A DNA stretch of 64,000 nt from an uncultured Pelagibacteraceae bacterium (GTDB lineage: Bacteria > Pseudomonadota > Alphaproteobacteria > Pelagibacterales > Pelagibacteraceae). Position numbers and translations under genes: made by a program. The notes under the pieces are model-generated. The model did no database searches, was not told the DNA's origin, and saw only the letters and a list, made by a program, of their open reading frames with translations. Shown one piece after another: positions 16,461 to 25,195 of the stretch. The DNA lies in NCBI GenBank assembly GCA_902598485.1, contig CACKBU010000004.1, forward strand, positions 1 through 64,000, written 5' to 3'. Within the stretch, counting starts at the first letter, position 1. Every line of letters starts with the position of its first letter.

Positions 16461-17681
16461 ATGAGAAAAATACTAGTTACTTTATTGTTTCTACTTTTTG
16501 GAACTTCTGCATTTGCAGATTGTAACATAAAAAGTGGTTCGATAAATATTTTGGCTAATGATTTTCCTGCATTAAGAACTTTCGTTGAAACTTCTAAACA
16601 ATGTAAAGGAAGTGCTGATTTTAAAGTGACTCACTCATCTGAGCATAATAAAATCGCTGTGCCAGCTTTGACTGCAAATCCATCTGAGTTTTCAGCAAGA
16701 ATTGCAGCTAATAGTTCAATTGTTCCTTTGATGAATCAAGATTTAATTAGACCATTAGATGATCTTGTTAAAAAATATGGAAAAGGAATTCAAGATTCTC
16801 AATTAATTACAATCGATGGAAAAGTAATGGCTGTAGCGTTTATGGCTAATACTCAACATTTGTATTACAGAGAAGATGTTTTGAAAGACCTTGGTATAGC
16901 TATTCCAAAAACTTATGAGGAAGTAGTTGCAGCATCTGAAAAAATTAGAGCTTCAGGTAAAATGCAATATCCTTACGCAGCTGCATATAAAGCTGGTTGG
17001 AATTTAGCAGAAGAATTTGTGAACATGTTTATTGGTCACGGTGGTGAGTTCTTTAAATCTGGAAGCGCAGAGCCTAATATTAATAATGCTAAAGGCGTTG
17101 CTACTTTAAATATGTTAAAAAAATTGTCTGAATTGAGTAACCCTGATTACTTAACTCATGATAGTGAAGCAATTAAAGTGGAATGGGAATCTGGTAATGT
17201 TGCATTGATGACATTATGGGCATCTAGATCAGGAACGCTTTTAGATGATGAAGGCGATCCTAACATTACTAAGGCAACTAAATTAACTGGACCTGCTACT
17301 GTAGGTGGAGGAAATATTCCAGCTGCTACATTATGGTGGGATGGCTTCACACTTGCAAAAAATAGATCTGATGCAGATGCTGAAGCAACATTTAGAGCTT
17401 TAGCTCACGCAGCATCAAATAAAAAGATGGTTGCTGACGCTGCTGATCAAGCTGTTTGGTTAGTAGAGGGGTTTGTACCAGGACCAAAATCTATTGGTGT
17501 TATCGAAGCTGTAAAAATGGGAGCAAAACCATATCCAATGTTACCACAAATGGGTTTAATGCATGGTGCATTAGGAAGTGAGATTGTTGAGTTTTTACAA
17601 GGTAAAGAGTCAGCTGAACAAGCATTAAAAGATGTTGAAGCTGCTTACATTAGTAAAGCTAAAGAACAAGGCTTTCTATAA
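16461..17681 (+). CDS. ABC transporter solute-binding protein (sugar family)
   Basis: The 406-residue protein has a signal peptide (LVTLLFLLFGTSAFA, cleaved after residue 19-20) and an extracellular solute-binding type 1 fold: SINILANDFPALRTF, QHLYYREDVLKDLGI near 132, YPAAAYKAGWN near 172 and a tryptophan-rich ATLWWDGFTLAKN near 290. It has a purine-rich ribosome site (GAGAGAAAA). It delivers an unknown solute to the permeases at 17732 and 18763. Its sequence is clearly different from the other sugar-binding protein at 9674. A stable hairpin follows the gene. Confidence 0.9.
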   Translation: MRKILVTLLFLLFGTSAFADCNIKSGSINILANDFPALRTFVETSKQCKGSADFKVTHSSEHNKIAVPALTANPSEFSARIAANSSIVPLMNQDLIRPLDDLVKKYGKGIQDSQLITIDGKVMAVAFMANTQHLYYREDVLKDLGIAIPKTYEEVVAASEKIRASGKMQYPYAAAYKAGWNLAEEFVNMFIGHGGEFFKSGSAEPNINNAKGVATLNMLKKLSELSNPDYLTHDSEAIKVEWESGNVALMTLWASRSGTLLDDEGDPNITKATKLTGPATVGGGNIPAATLWWDGFTLAKNRSDADAEATFRALAHAASNKKMVADAADQAVWLVEGFVPGPKSIGVIEAVKMGAKPYPMLPQMGLMHGALGSEIVEFLQGKESAEQALKDVEAAYISKAKEQGFL

Positions 17682-17694
17682 AATCTAAAACTTA

Positions 17695-17719
17695 TAAGTG
17701 GGGATTTACTCCCCACTTA
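17695..17719 (+). terminator. Stable hairpin between binding-protein and permease genes
   Basis: The perfect 10-bp stem TAAGTGGGGA-tttac-TCCCCACTTA lies 13 bp past the binding-protein stop and 12 bp before the permease ATG. No strong U-tract follows, so it may act more as a 3' exonuclease block for the upstream mRNA than as a full terminator. The permease has no visible Shine-Dalgarno sequence. Confidence 0.7.
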
Positions 17720-17731
17720 ATCAATATTTAA

Positions 17732-18760
17732 ATGCCTAATAAAACTTTTTTTTGGTTTTTCTTACCAACAGGCTTAGCAATGATCCTGTTTATTGGGTTA
17801 CCAATTATATCTACCGGCATTCAATCCTTTTATGCACAACATGATCAAGTAGTAAAAGAAGTTAAAAAATGTGATCCTTTTGGATGTACTGTTTCAATTG
17901 TAGTTGATAACGAAGAAACCTCAAAAATTAGGGAAGCAAAGCCTCTTGGAAAATTTAATGGTTTTGGCACTTATACTGATCGAAATCATTTAGCAGTTGA
18001 TGAAATAAAAAAATTTTGGAATGAAACTGAAAGTTTTGGTGCCTTTATAGACCAAGTAACTAATCTTCCCTTTTATAAAGCTCTAATATTTACGTTAACT
18101 TATTGTTTGTTTGTTACACCAAATGTACTCCTCTTAGGATTTATTATTGCATTAAGCTTAAATGCAGTTGCTAGAAAAATTAGGGGACCTTTAATCTTTG
18201 GTACAATTTTACCGATGATTGTTACACCGTTGGTTGGATCATTAGTATTATTTTGGATGATAGATTCTCAGGGTATAATTGGAGCAAATATTCAAAATTT
18301 AATGAATGATCCTTATTTATCACTTAAATCATCAAAAACATTAACATGGATAACAATAATTATTTACGGAATATGGCATCACTCCCCTTTTGCCTTTGTG
18401 GTTTTTTATGCGGCACTTCAAACAGTTCCTCAAGAACCAATTGAAGCAGCAATTATAGATGGTGCCTCAAGATTTCAAAGAATTAAACATATAGTTTTAC
18501 CGCATATTTATCCTGTAGTTACATTTGTAGCTTTGATCTCTTTAATGGACAACTTTAGAGTATTTGAACCCATTATAGGGTTTAGTGCTGAGGGAAGTGC
18601 ACAATCTTTATCTTGGTTAATCTATGACAATTTAGTTAATGAGGAAGTGATATTGTTTGGTTCTGCTGCAGCTACTTCAATGATGACTATTATTGGTATA
18701 GCTATCCTGCTAGCACCAGTGTTAATTAGAACTTGGAAAGAATTTAAAACGGCGAGATAA
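17732..18760 (+). CDS. ABC transporter permease, MalF/UgpA-like
   Basis: The 342-residue protein has an N-terminal helix (FFLPTGLAMILFIGLPIIST), a periplasmic stretch of about 80 residues containing two cysteines (CDPFGC), then the permease core with the EAA loop EPIEAAIIDGASRFQRIK near 235. It is the partner of the 18763 permease in the second importer. No ATPase is encoded in this operon, so it probably uses the MalK-type ATPase at 11149 or one elsewhere. Start is ATG 17732, 50 bp after the binding-protein stop. Confidence 0.9.
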   Translation: MPNKTFFWFFLPTGLAMILFIGLPIISTGIQSFYAQHDQVVKEVKKCDPFGCTVSIVVDNEETSKIREAKPLGKFNGFGTYTDRNHLAVDEIKKFWNETESFGAFIDQVTNLPFYKALIFTLTYCLFVTPNVLLLGFIIALSLNAVARKIRGPLIFGTILPMIVTPLVGSLVLFWMIDSQGIIGANIQNLMNDPYLSLKSSKTLTWITIIIYGIWHHSPFAFVVFYAALQTVPQEPIEAAIIDGASRFQRIKHIVLPHIYPVVTFVALISLMDNFRVFEPIIGFSAEGSAQSLSWLIYDNLVNEEVILFGSAAATSMMTIIGIAILLAPVLIRTWKEFKTAR

Positions 18761-18762
18761 TT

Positions 18763-19644
18763 ATGGATTATGGACTAGATACAAAATCAACTCGTTTAAA
18801 AACTTTTAACACTATTTTTATAATAACCTGGTTGTTGATTGCTTGTTTTCCTTTTATTTGGACTTTTTGGGGATCATTTAAAGTAAGAGCTGATTTCTTT
18901 TCAAGATCTGATTGGTGGTATGCAATATCAGCATTTAATACCTTAATTGAAACAGGCGGACAATTTACAACCAATGCTTATACACAAGCTTGGACTGAAG
19001 GTGAATTTTGGAAAGCATCAAAAAATACAATTATAGTTACAGTATTTGTTGTAAGTATTTCTTTGTTTTTAGGAACTTTAGGAGCATATGCTCTTTCAAG
19101 ATCAACTGAGAAATATGCTTTTTGGATTTTAATGGCAGCTTTAATTTTTAGAGCTATGCCACACATAACTTTAGTATCAGGATATCTTTTTCCTTTCTTT
19201 GAATTACAAATTTGGGGAATTCTTCCAACTACTATTGTTGTTTTGGTTGCTATAAATCAACCTTTTACTTTGTGGCTGCTTTATTCATTTTTCAAAACTG
19301 TTCCTAAAGAACTTGATGAAAGTGCTTTAATAGATGGTTGTTCTTATTTTCAAGCTTTTAGGCATATTATTATGCCTGTGATGTGGCCTGGAGTAATTAC
19401 AGCAGGTTTATTTAGTTTAATGTTAGCCTATAATGATTTTACCGTAACAGCATTACTTCTCAATCAAGAAAATCATACCATGGTTCCAAAAATACAAAGT
19501 TATTTAGGTACTAATCAACATGAAGGAAATTTAATGTGGGCAGTTTCTGCAGTTGTATCTGCTACTGCGCCTTTATTTATGCTTGTTATGTTTTTCCAAA
19601 GACAGGTTATTAGTGGTTTAACTGCTGGAGCTGTGAAAGGTTGA
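18763..19644 (+). CDS. ABC transporter permease, MalG/UgpE-like
   Basis: The 293-residue protein has the expected six hydrophobic helices starting with TIFIITWLLIACFPFIW, the EAA loop ELDESALIDGCSYFQAFR near residue 185 and the family C-terminus SGLTAGAVKG. It begins 2 bp after the MalF-like permease gene and overlaps the downstream HAD-like gene (TTGA), so the three are coupled. Normal length and no oddities; contrast with the extended MalG-like protein at 7184. Confidence 0.92.
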   Translation: MDYGLDTKSTRLKTFNTIFIITWLLIACFPFIWTFWGSFKVRADFFSRSDWWYAISAFNTLIETGGQFTTNAYTQAWTEGEFWKASKNTIIVTVFVVSISLFLGTLGAYALSRSTEKYAFWILMAALIFRAMPHITLVSGYLFPFFELQIWGILPTTIVVLVAINQPFTLWLLYSFFKTVPKELDESALIDGCSYFQAFRHIIMPVMWPGVITAGLFSLMLAYNDFTVTALLLNQENHTMVPKIQSYLGTNQHEGNLMWAVSAVVSATAPLFMLVMFFQRQVISGLTAGAVKG

Positions 19645-20303
19645 AATATTATAAAGCATTACTTTTTGGTTCTATTGGATCTATTGTTGAAACTTCAGAA
19701 ATTCAGAGAAAGTCATTCAATAAAGCATTCGAACAATATGGACTCGATTGGAATTGGACCAAACGTGAGTATCAAAATTTATTGAGCAAATCAGGTGGCA
19801 AAGATAGAATATCAAGATATGCCAAAAAGAAAAAAATTGAAGTTAATTCAGTATATTTAAGAAATTTAAAGACTAAATTCTTTAATAATTATCTTAACAA
19901 ATATCATCTTAAATTAAGGCCAGGTGTTAAAAATTTAATTTCTTTTTGCAAAAAAGAAAATATAAAAATTGCATTTGTTTCATCTACTTCTACAAATAAT
20001 ATAAATGCAATCTTATATTGTTTAAGAAATTCAATTAATAAAAGAGATTTTAACTTTATAGGGAATGCAAAATTAGTAAAAAAATACAAACCCAACCCAG
20101 ATATATACTTATTAGCACTTAAAAAACTTAAGCTTAAAGCTAATGATTGTGTAGCAATTGAAGATTCTCAAGAAAGTTTAAATTCAGCTAGGCGAGCTAA
20201 AATAAAATGTATAATTTTTCCTGGAAAATTTCATTCTTCAAAAAAATTTATTGGAGCTTATAAAAAAGTTTATCAGCTTAATAAAAATATTATTTTGAGA
20301 TAA
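19641..20303 (+). CDS. HAD-like protein lacking the motif I aspartates
   Basis: The 220-residue product, starting at a TTG that overlaps the permease stop, has the beta-phosphoglucomutase/CbbY architecture: cap region, motif II FVSSTSTN near 114, motif III lysine in KKYKPNPDIYLLAL near 150 and motif IV acidic pair in CVAIEDSQESLNSARRA near 173. Motif I, normally DxDGT, reads LLFGSIGSIVET, so both the nucleophile and the acid/base aspartate are missing. The codons (GGT TCT ATT GGA TCT) are clear. It is predicted not to act as a normal HAD phosphatase; a binding, regulatory or altered catalytic role is possible. Its 3' end overlaps the convergent hydrolase gene by 14 bp. Confidence 0.8.
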   Translation: MKYYKALLFGSIGSIVETSEIQRKSFNKAFEQYGLDWNWTKREYQNLLSKSGGKDRISRYAKKKKIEVNSVYLRNLKTKFFNNYLNKYHLKLRPGVKNLISFCKKENIKIAFVSSTSTNNINAILYCLRNSINKRDFNFIGNAKLVKKYKPNPDIYLLALKKLKLKANDCVAIEDSQESLNSARRAKIKCIIFPGKFHSSKKFIGAYKKVYQLNKNIILR

Positions 20304-21045
20304 ATTCTTTTACCAAATTATTAAACTGATCAGGCTGTTCTAAGTGAACATTATGAGCACAATCTTTAAATATTTCTAAACGACTTTTTTTAATGTTTTT
20401 ATTAAGTGTATCAACTTGATCAAAATTATATGAAGTATCTTTATCGCCCCATATTATAAGGGTATCATTTTTTATATTTTTTAAATTTTCTTTACCTCTC
20501 CAATTTTTCATTGCTAGTAATGCATTATCAGCAGCTTCTAATGAAACATTTTTAACAGCATTTTCACAAAGGAAATAATTTTTGTCCTTATCACCTTTTA
20601 CAAACCACTTAAGAGGTACTCTAGAAAAAGAGAGTTGTGTACCTTCTTTTTTAAGTTTTTCCCTTGTTTCATCCATAGTCTCAAATCTTCCCGGGATATC
20701 TCCAATGGATCCTGTTGCAAAACAAATTAATTTATTAACTCTATCCCCAATCAATTTTGTAATTTCTTGAACAATCATTCCTCCCATTGAATGACCAATT
20801 AAATTGAATTTATCGATCTTTTTTTTATCTAATACATTTATAATTTCTTTAGCCATTTTATTAATAGAATCTAAAGATTTTACATTATGACTTTCTCCAA
20901 ATCCTGGGAGAGCTGGGGTAATCACACGATAATCTTTTGAAAAAAATTCTTTTTGAAAAGTCCACATTTCAGATGAGCCTAGATAGCCATGAACTAAAAC
21001 AAAAGGAAACCCTTCGCCTAAATCATCTACGTAAATATTGCTCAT
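20290..21045 (-). CDS. Alpha/beta hydrolase
   Basis: The 251-residue protein is a typical alpha/beta hydrolase: LVHGYLGSSEMW near residue 18 (oxyanion region), nucleophile elbow GHSMGG near 87, the aspartate in IIWGDKDTSYNF near 197 and the histidine in CAHNVHLEQPDQFN near 228. The catalytic triad is complete. It is cytoplasmic and resembles the BioH/haloperoxidase-like esterases; substrate is unknown. It overlaps the LysE-type exporter gene by 4 bp and so is co-transcribed with it. Confidence 0.88.
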   Translation of the reverse strand: MSNIYVDDLGEGFPFVLVHGYLGSSEMWTFQKEFFSKDYRVITPALPGFGESHNVKSLDSINKMAKEIINVLDKKKIDKFNLIGHSMGGMIVQEITKLIGDRVNKLICFATGSIGDIPGRFETMDETREKLKKEGTQLSFSRVPLKWFVKGDKDKNYFLCENAVKNVSLEAADNALLAMKNWRGKENLKNIKNDTLIIWGDKDTSYNFDQVDTLNKNIKKSRLEIFKDCAHNVHLEQPDQFNNLVKEFISK

Positions 21046-21647
21046 AATATTTCCTTAATAATGAATAAAGTTAAAATAAACATAAAACATATAATAAAAA
21101 TATTAATTACTTTCCAAATTTTTTTACTATTAGCATACTTCGATAAATAATTAGATAAATATCCTAATATAAAAAAAAATAAAAACGATGCTATAGACGC
21201 ACCTATCCCAAATAAAATTTTTTGGTTAGGTAAATAATTTTTTGAAAAATTTCCAAGAAAAAAAACTGTATCAGAATAAACATGTGGATTTAAATATGTA
21301 AATCCTAAAGTTTTAAATACAATACTCAATTTTGAAATATTATTTGGCTCAGTGCTAAAATTAATATCAGAATAATGAGATCTTATTTTTTTAAAAATAA
21401 AGTGAAGTAAAAATAAAATTAAAAATAAATTTAAAATTAATTCAATTAAAGAGTTTAAATATTGATTAAAATAATGGAAAAGAAAAATACCCAAAAAAAT
21501 TAATATCAAATCTGATATTGAGCATATTAAGCAAACAATAAATATGTGTTGTTTTTTTAAACCTTGTTCTATTACAAATATATTTTGGGCACCTATAGCT
21601 AAAATTAAGCTTATCCCAGTAAAGAAGCCTAATACTAGGTATTCCAT
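21042..21647 (-). CDS. LysE/ArgO family amino-acid exporter
   Basis: The 201-residue membrane protein starts with the family signature FFTGISLILAIGAQNIFVIEQG and has about six hydrophobic segments, including ILFGIGASIASFLFFFILGYL near residue 145. LysE/ArgO proteins export basic amino acids; RhtB-type relatives export other amino acids. It lies 12 bp downstream of the VOC gene. The exact substrate is not resolved. Confidence 0.87.
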   Translation of the reverse strand: MEYLVLGFFTGISLILAIGAQNIFVIEQGLKKQHIFIVCLICSISDLILIFLGIFLFHYFNQYLNSLIELILNLFLILFLLHFIFKKIRSHYSDINFSTEPNNISKLSIVFKTLGFTYLNPHVYSDTVFFLGNFSKNYLPNQKILFGIGASIASFLFFFILGYLSNYLSKYANSKKIWKVINIFIICFMFILTLFIIKEIL

Positions 21648-21659
21648 TAAAGTTTTAGA

Positions 21660-22070
21660 CTATTCTGGATTTGCGGTTAAAGTTTTAATTTCTAAAATAT
21701 TTTCGTTTGGATCTTTAACAAAGAAAGTTTCTTGCTCGTATTTTGTTCCTTTAAATCTCAAGTAAGGTTCATCGTAATACTTGGTTCCACTATCTTTTAA
21801 TCTTTGTTTTAATGCATCAAAGTCTTTTCTGGATAAATGAACACCAAAATGAGGAACTGAAACATTTCCCATATCTACATCATGTCTCTCATTGTCCAAT
21901 TTATGTTCACTCTTATGCAAAGTTAATTCATTGCCCCAAAAATCTACATCTGCCCACTCTTGTGCTGAGTTATCTAATCTACATCCTAAAGTTTCGCTGT
22001 AAAATTTCTTTGCAACCTCTAGGTCTCCGCAAGGGATAGCTAAATGAAAACAATTAGTATTTTTATACAT
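21660..22070 (-). CDS. VOC/glyoxalase-bleomycin-resistance family protein
   Basis: The 136-residue protein has the vicinal-oxygen-chelate pattern: FHLAIPCGDLEVAKKFYSET near the start, LGCRLDNS, a central HFGVHLSRKDFDALKQRL and a C-terminal FFVKDPNENILEIK, with His and Glu residues at the expected metal positions. Such proteins include dioxygenases, isomerases and drug-binding proteins; the reaction is unknown. It heads the three-gene minus-strand unit with lysE and the hydrolase and is divergent from cysE. Confidence 0.85.
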   Translation of the reverse strand: MYKNTNCFHLAIPCGDLEVAKKFYSETLGCRLDNSAQEWADVDFWGNELTLHKSEHKLDNERHDVDMGNVSVPHFGVHLSRKDFDALKQRLKDSGTKYYDEPYLRFKGTKYEQETFFVKDPNENILEIKTLTANPE

Positions 22071-22150
22071 ATAAACCTCTTTAAATTGGGCAATTAAGTA
22101 CTATATAAGGCATATTATTTTTTAATCAACAGCAACTAAACTAACAAAAT

Positions 22151-22735
22151 ATGAGTGATTTTTTACAATCCATAATTGATAGAGATCCTGCTGCAAGGTC
22201 TAAGTTAAGTTTAATATTAACTTATCCTGGTGTTAAAGCAGTGTTTTTTCATCGAATAGCAAATTTTTTTAGTACTGCAAAATTTCATTTGATAGCAAGA
22301 ATCATTTCTCAATTTTCAAGATTCTTAACCGGAATAGAAATTCATCCTAATGCAAAAATTGGAAAAAATTTATTTATAGATCATGGAATGGGTGTTGTGA
22401 TTGGTGAAACTTCAGACATTGGAGATAATGTAACTATCTATCACATGGTTACGTTAGGTGGAATTGCTCCGAGTATTAATTCAAATGACCAACGAAATAT
22501 GAAAAGGCATCCTACTATAAAAGAAGATGTGGTTATTGGGTCAGGTGCACAAGTATTAGGTCCTGTTGTCGTTGGCAAAGGTGCTAGAATTGGAGCAAAT
22601 GCGGTTATTACGAAAGATGTTTCAGAAAATGCTGTAATGGTTGGAATTCCTGCAAGAAGTGTTGGCATAGCAGATAGTGAATTTAAACCTTATGGAATTA
22701 CATCTGATAGTGATAAAAAATCAGATAATGAATAA
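22151..22735 (+). CDS. cysE: Serine O-acetyltransferase
   Basis: The 194-residue enzyme is of the short type. It starts with [13 protein letters not shown], has the [15 protein letters not shown] segment and the left-handed beta-helix hexapeptide region ([41 protein letters not shown]) with the acetyl-CoA-binding tail [10 protein letters not shown]. It makes O-acetylserine from serine and acetyl-CoA in the cytoplasm. The next gene starts inside its last codons, which couples it to cysteine synthase as expected for this pathway. Confidence 0.94.
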   Translation: MSDFLQSIIDRDPAARSKLSLILTYPGVKAVFFHRIANFFSTAKFHLIARIISQFSRFLTGIEIHPNAKIGKNLFIDHGMGVVIGETSDIGDNVTIYHMVTLGGIAPSINSNDQRNMKRHPTIKEDVVIGSGAQVLGPVVVGKGARIGANAVITKDVSENAVMVGIPARSVGIADSEFKPYGITSDSDKKSDNE

Positions 22736-23729
22736 TACCCAAAACGATTTTATTTCTGGAATAGGAAATACACCATTAATTAAACTCAGAGCAGCCTCTG
22801 AAATTACTGGGTGTAACATTTATGGAAAAGCAGAATTTTTAAATCCTGGAGGATCTGTAAAAGATAGAGCTGCACTTGCATTAATAAAAGACGCTCAAGA
22901 AAAAAAATTAATCTCTAAAGGTGGAACTGTTGTTGAGGGAACAGCAGGAAATACAGGAATAGGTTTGGGTCTTTTAGGAAACTCTCTTGGTTATAAAACA
23001 ATTATTGTAATGAATGACAATCAGACTCAAGAGAAAAAAGATTTACTTAGAAACCTTGGAGCTGAATTAAGATTAGTTCCACCAAAGCCTTATAAAGATG
23101 ACAACAACTTTGTAAAAGTAGCAGCAAGACTTGCAGATGAACTAAGACCTACAAATAATAATGGAGTGATTTGGGCTAACCAATTCGATAATACTGCAAA
23201 TGCTAAAGGACATTATGAAGGCACAGGTCAAGAAATCTGGGAACAAACCGATGGTAAAGTTGATGGTTTTGTTTGTTCTTCAGGGACTGGAGGTACAATT
23301 TCAGGTGTTAGCAATGCTCTCAAAGAAAAGAACAAAGATATAAAAATTTATTTATCAGATCCAAAAGGTTCTGCTCTTTATAATTACATTAAAAATGGTG
23401 AACTTAAATCAGAGGGTGGTTCAATTACTGAAGGCATTGGCTCAAGTAGAGTGACTGCTAATTTTGGTGAGGCCAAAATTGATGACGCATATTCAATTGA
23501 TGACCATGAGGCTCTGCCTATTCTATATGATTTAATTCAAAACGAAGGTTTAAGCCTAGGTACAAGCTGTGGGATAAATATTGCAGGAGCAATTAGAATG
23601 GGAAAAGAGTTAGGGCCAGGAAAAACTATTGTAACTATTCTTTGTGATAGAAGTGATAAATACGCAACTAAAATGTTTAATAAAAAATTTTTAGAAGATA
23701 AAGGTTTGCCTATACCTAATTGGTTTTAA
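22728..23729 (+). CDS. cysK: Cysteine synthase
   Basis: I place the start at ATG 22728 ([11 protein letters not shown], 333 aa) rather than the track's 22677, because it overlaps the cysE stop by 8 bp and removes a spurious leader. The PLP lysine lies in [11 protein letters not shown] near residue 35, the substrate loop is [10 protein letters not shown] near 66 and the phosphate loop [10 protein letters not shown] near 177. It joins sulfide to O-acetylserine to give cysteine. Its stop overlaps the convergent membrane-protein gene by 4 bp. Confidence 0.92.
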   Translation: MNNTQNDFISGIGNTPLIKLRAASEITGCNIYGKAEFLNPGGSVKDRAALALIKDAQEKKLISKGGTVVEGTAGNTGIGLGLLGNSLGYKTIIVMNDNQTQEKKDLLRNLGAELRLVPPKPYKDDNNFVKVAARLADELRPTNNNGVIWANQFDNTANAKGHYEGTGQEIWEQTDGKVDGFVCSSGTGGTISGVSNALKEKNKDIKIYLSDPKGSALYNYIKNGELKSEGGSITEGIGSSRVTANFGEAKIDDAYSIDDHEALPILYDLIQNEGLSLGTSCGINIAGAIRMGKELGPGKTIVTILCDRSDKYATKMFNKKFLEDKGLPIPNWF

Positions 23730-24142
23730 ATATAAATTTTATCAGCTAATCCGTAAGTAAGAATAGCACTTAAAATCGTAAGTACTCCAGCAGCTATTAC
23801 ACCTTCACTGTTAGTCTTTTCAGTGTGTCCAAGTTTATTTATGTAAATGGTATAAATACCAAATATTAAGTACATTAAATTTTGAACAAATACTAAATTA
23901 AAGAACGCCCAAGTTCCATTTACTCCACCATCTCTAACAAACATAATATAAAGAGCCATTAAGAAAGACCCAACAAAAGGAGCTCCAAAAAATCTAGTGA
24001 TCACAGCTGCCGAATGATCGATGTTATATTGATCCATAAAACTCTTTGTTCCAACTATAGCTCTAAAAGCATAAACAGCGTAAACAAGGAAATGAACAAT
24101 AAAAATTATTAGATAAACAATTCCGTTGAATTTTTCGATCAT
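23726..24142 (-). CDS. Small four-helix membrane protein of unknown function
   Basis: The 138-residue protein has four hydrophobic segments (VYLIIFIVHFLVYAVYAF, FVGSFLMALYIMF, FFNLVFVQNLMYLIFGIYTIYI and GVIAAGVLTILSAILTYGL). No domain family is recognised. It stands alone on the minus strand, divergent from the secreted-protein operon at 24295, and ends inside the cysK stop. Confidence 0.7.
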   Translation of the reverse strand: MIEKFNGIVYLIIFIVHFLVYAVYAFRAIVGTKSFMDQYNIDHSAAVITRFFGAPFVGSFLMALYIMFVRDGGVNGTWAFFNLVFVQNLMYLIFGIYTIYINKLGHTEKTNSEGVIAAGVLTILSAILTYGLADKIYI

Positions 24143-24245
24143 AAATAATTATTATCAAATATTTAAATTAAATAAAACAGCATAATCAACATTTTTATGC
24201 TCTGAAATTGCATAACTGTCGCGCGCTATAAACACGAGTGACTCC

Positions 24246-24274
24246 TTAACAATAATGTAACAATGTTATGTTAA
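24246..24274. promoter_or_regulatory. Direct and inverted repeats upstream of the 24.3 kb operon
   Basis: TAACAAT occurs twice 11 bp apart (24247 and 24258), one helical turn, and the outer TTAACA/TGTTAA form an inverted repeat. It lies 20-50 bp before ATG 24295, where a promoter or operator would be expected. It could bind a regulator side by side on one DNA face. Found by eye only. Confidence 0.35.
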
Positions 24275-24294
24275 ACAACTTTAAGGAGGTAAAA

Positions 24295-24771
24295 ATGAAA
24301 AAAATTTTATTTTTAATAATATTTTTAACGATCTCAAATTACTCATTAGCAGAATCAGGAAAATTTAATGCTGCTGGAGCAGGATCATGGTCATTAAATG
24401 CAATGGATGCTGGAAATGGAAATATGAGTATTACGTATGATGGTAATGCTGGACTAATGGATAAAGAACCTGGAAGTATTTTTGATAAATCTACTATGCA
24501 TTGCATTGGTGGGTTAACATTGGTAGCTGGAAAGTTTGATGATGAAACGGGTATGTGTACTTTTTATCTAATGGATGGAGAAAAGGTTTACATAAATTAC
24601 AAAGGTAAAGGAACTGGCGGCCAAGGTGGAACTGGTACTTTTGTTATTGTTGGTGGAACTGGAAAATATGAAAATATTTCTGGAAGTGGTAATTCAAGTC
24701 GACAGAATATTAGAGGTAAATCTGGTATGGCACACTCAATGAATCAAATGAGTGGTGAATATACTTATTAG
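24295..24771 (+). CDS. Secreted glycine-rich protein of unknown function
   Basis: The start is set at ATG 24295 (158 aa), directly behind the strong ribosome site AAGGAGG, rather than the track's 24268. A signal peptide (ILFLIIFLTISNYSLA) is cleaved near residue 18. The mature part is rich in Gly, Ser and Asn with alternating beta-like segments (GSWSLNAMDAGNGNMSITYD, GKGTGGQGGTGTFVIVGGTG) and two cysteines flanking a possible disulfide. No family is recognised; a small beta-barrel in the periplasm is likely from the pattern. Confidence 0.75.
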   Translation: MKKILFLIIFLTISNYSLAESGKFNAAGAGSWSLNAMDAGNGNMSITYDGNAGLMDKEPGSIFDKSTMHCIGGLTLVAGKFDDETGMCTFYLMDGEKVYINYKGKGTGGQGGTGTFVIVGGTGKYENISGSGNSSRQNIRGKSGMAHSMNQMSGEYTY

Positions 24772-24782
24772 AAAGGCGATAT

Positions 24783-25184
24783 ATGAAAAAATTAATAGTC
24801 ACATTACTTGCAGTATTTTTTGTAAACAATTCAGTTTTAGCTGATGGACATGTGAAGAGAATTATATCTACAAGTCAAACTGGAATGGGTAACGAAATAG
24901 TATATCCCTCTGGAAAAGCAAAGATAACAGCTTTTGAGTTTACTGTCCCTGTTGGAGGTCCAGTTGTTCCTCATACTCACACTTTTCCTGTTTTAATAAT
25001 GATCCAACAAGGAGAGATTGAACTTACCCAAAGCGGTAAAAGCTATATCTATAAAGCCGGAGATGCATTTGTAGAAGATGTAGGTGTAGTCCATGAATCT
25101 AAAAATATTGGCGATGTCCCAGTTAAAGCAATTGTTGTCGCTATAGGAGTTGAAGGTCAAAAAATTATGACACCAGTAAAATAG
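24783..25184 (+). CDS. Periplasmic single-domain cupin
   Basis: The 133-residue protein has a signal peptide (VTLLAVFFVNNSVLA) and a cupin core with motif 1 PHTHTFPVLIMIQQGEIELT near residue 65 (two His) and motif 2 AGDAFVEDVGVVHESKN with the third His. The metal site is intact. It follows the secreted protein by 11 bp and precedes another secreted protein, so the operon exports a set of small proteins. Substrate unknown. Confidence 0.87.
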   Translation: MKKLIVTLLAVFFVNNSVLADGHVKRIISTSQTGMGNEIVYPSGKAKITAFEFTVPVGGPVVPHTHTFPVLIMIQQGEIELTQSGKSYIYKAGDAFVEDVGVVHESKNIGDVPVKAIVVAIGVEGQKIMTPVK

Positions 25185-25195
25185 AAAGAGAAAAA

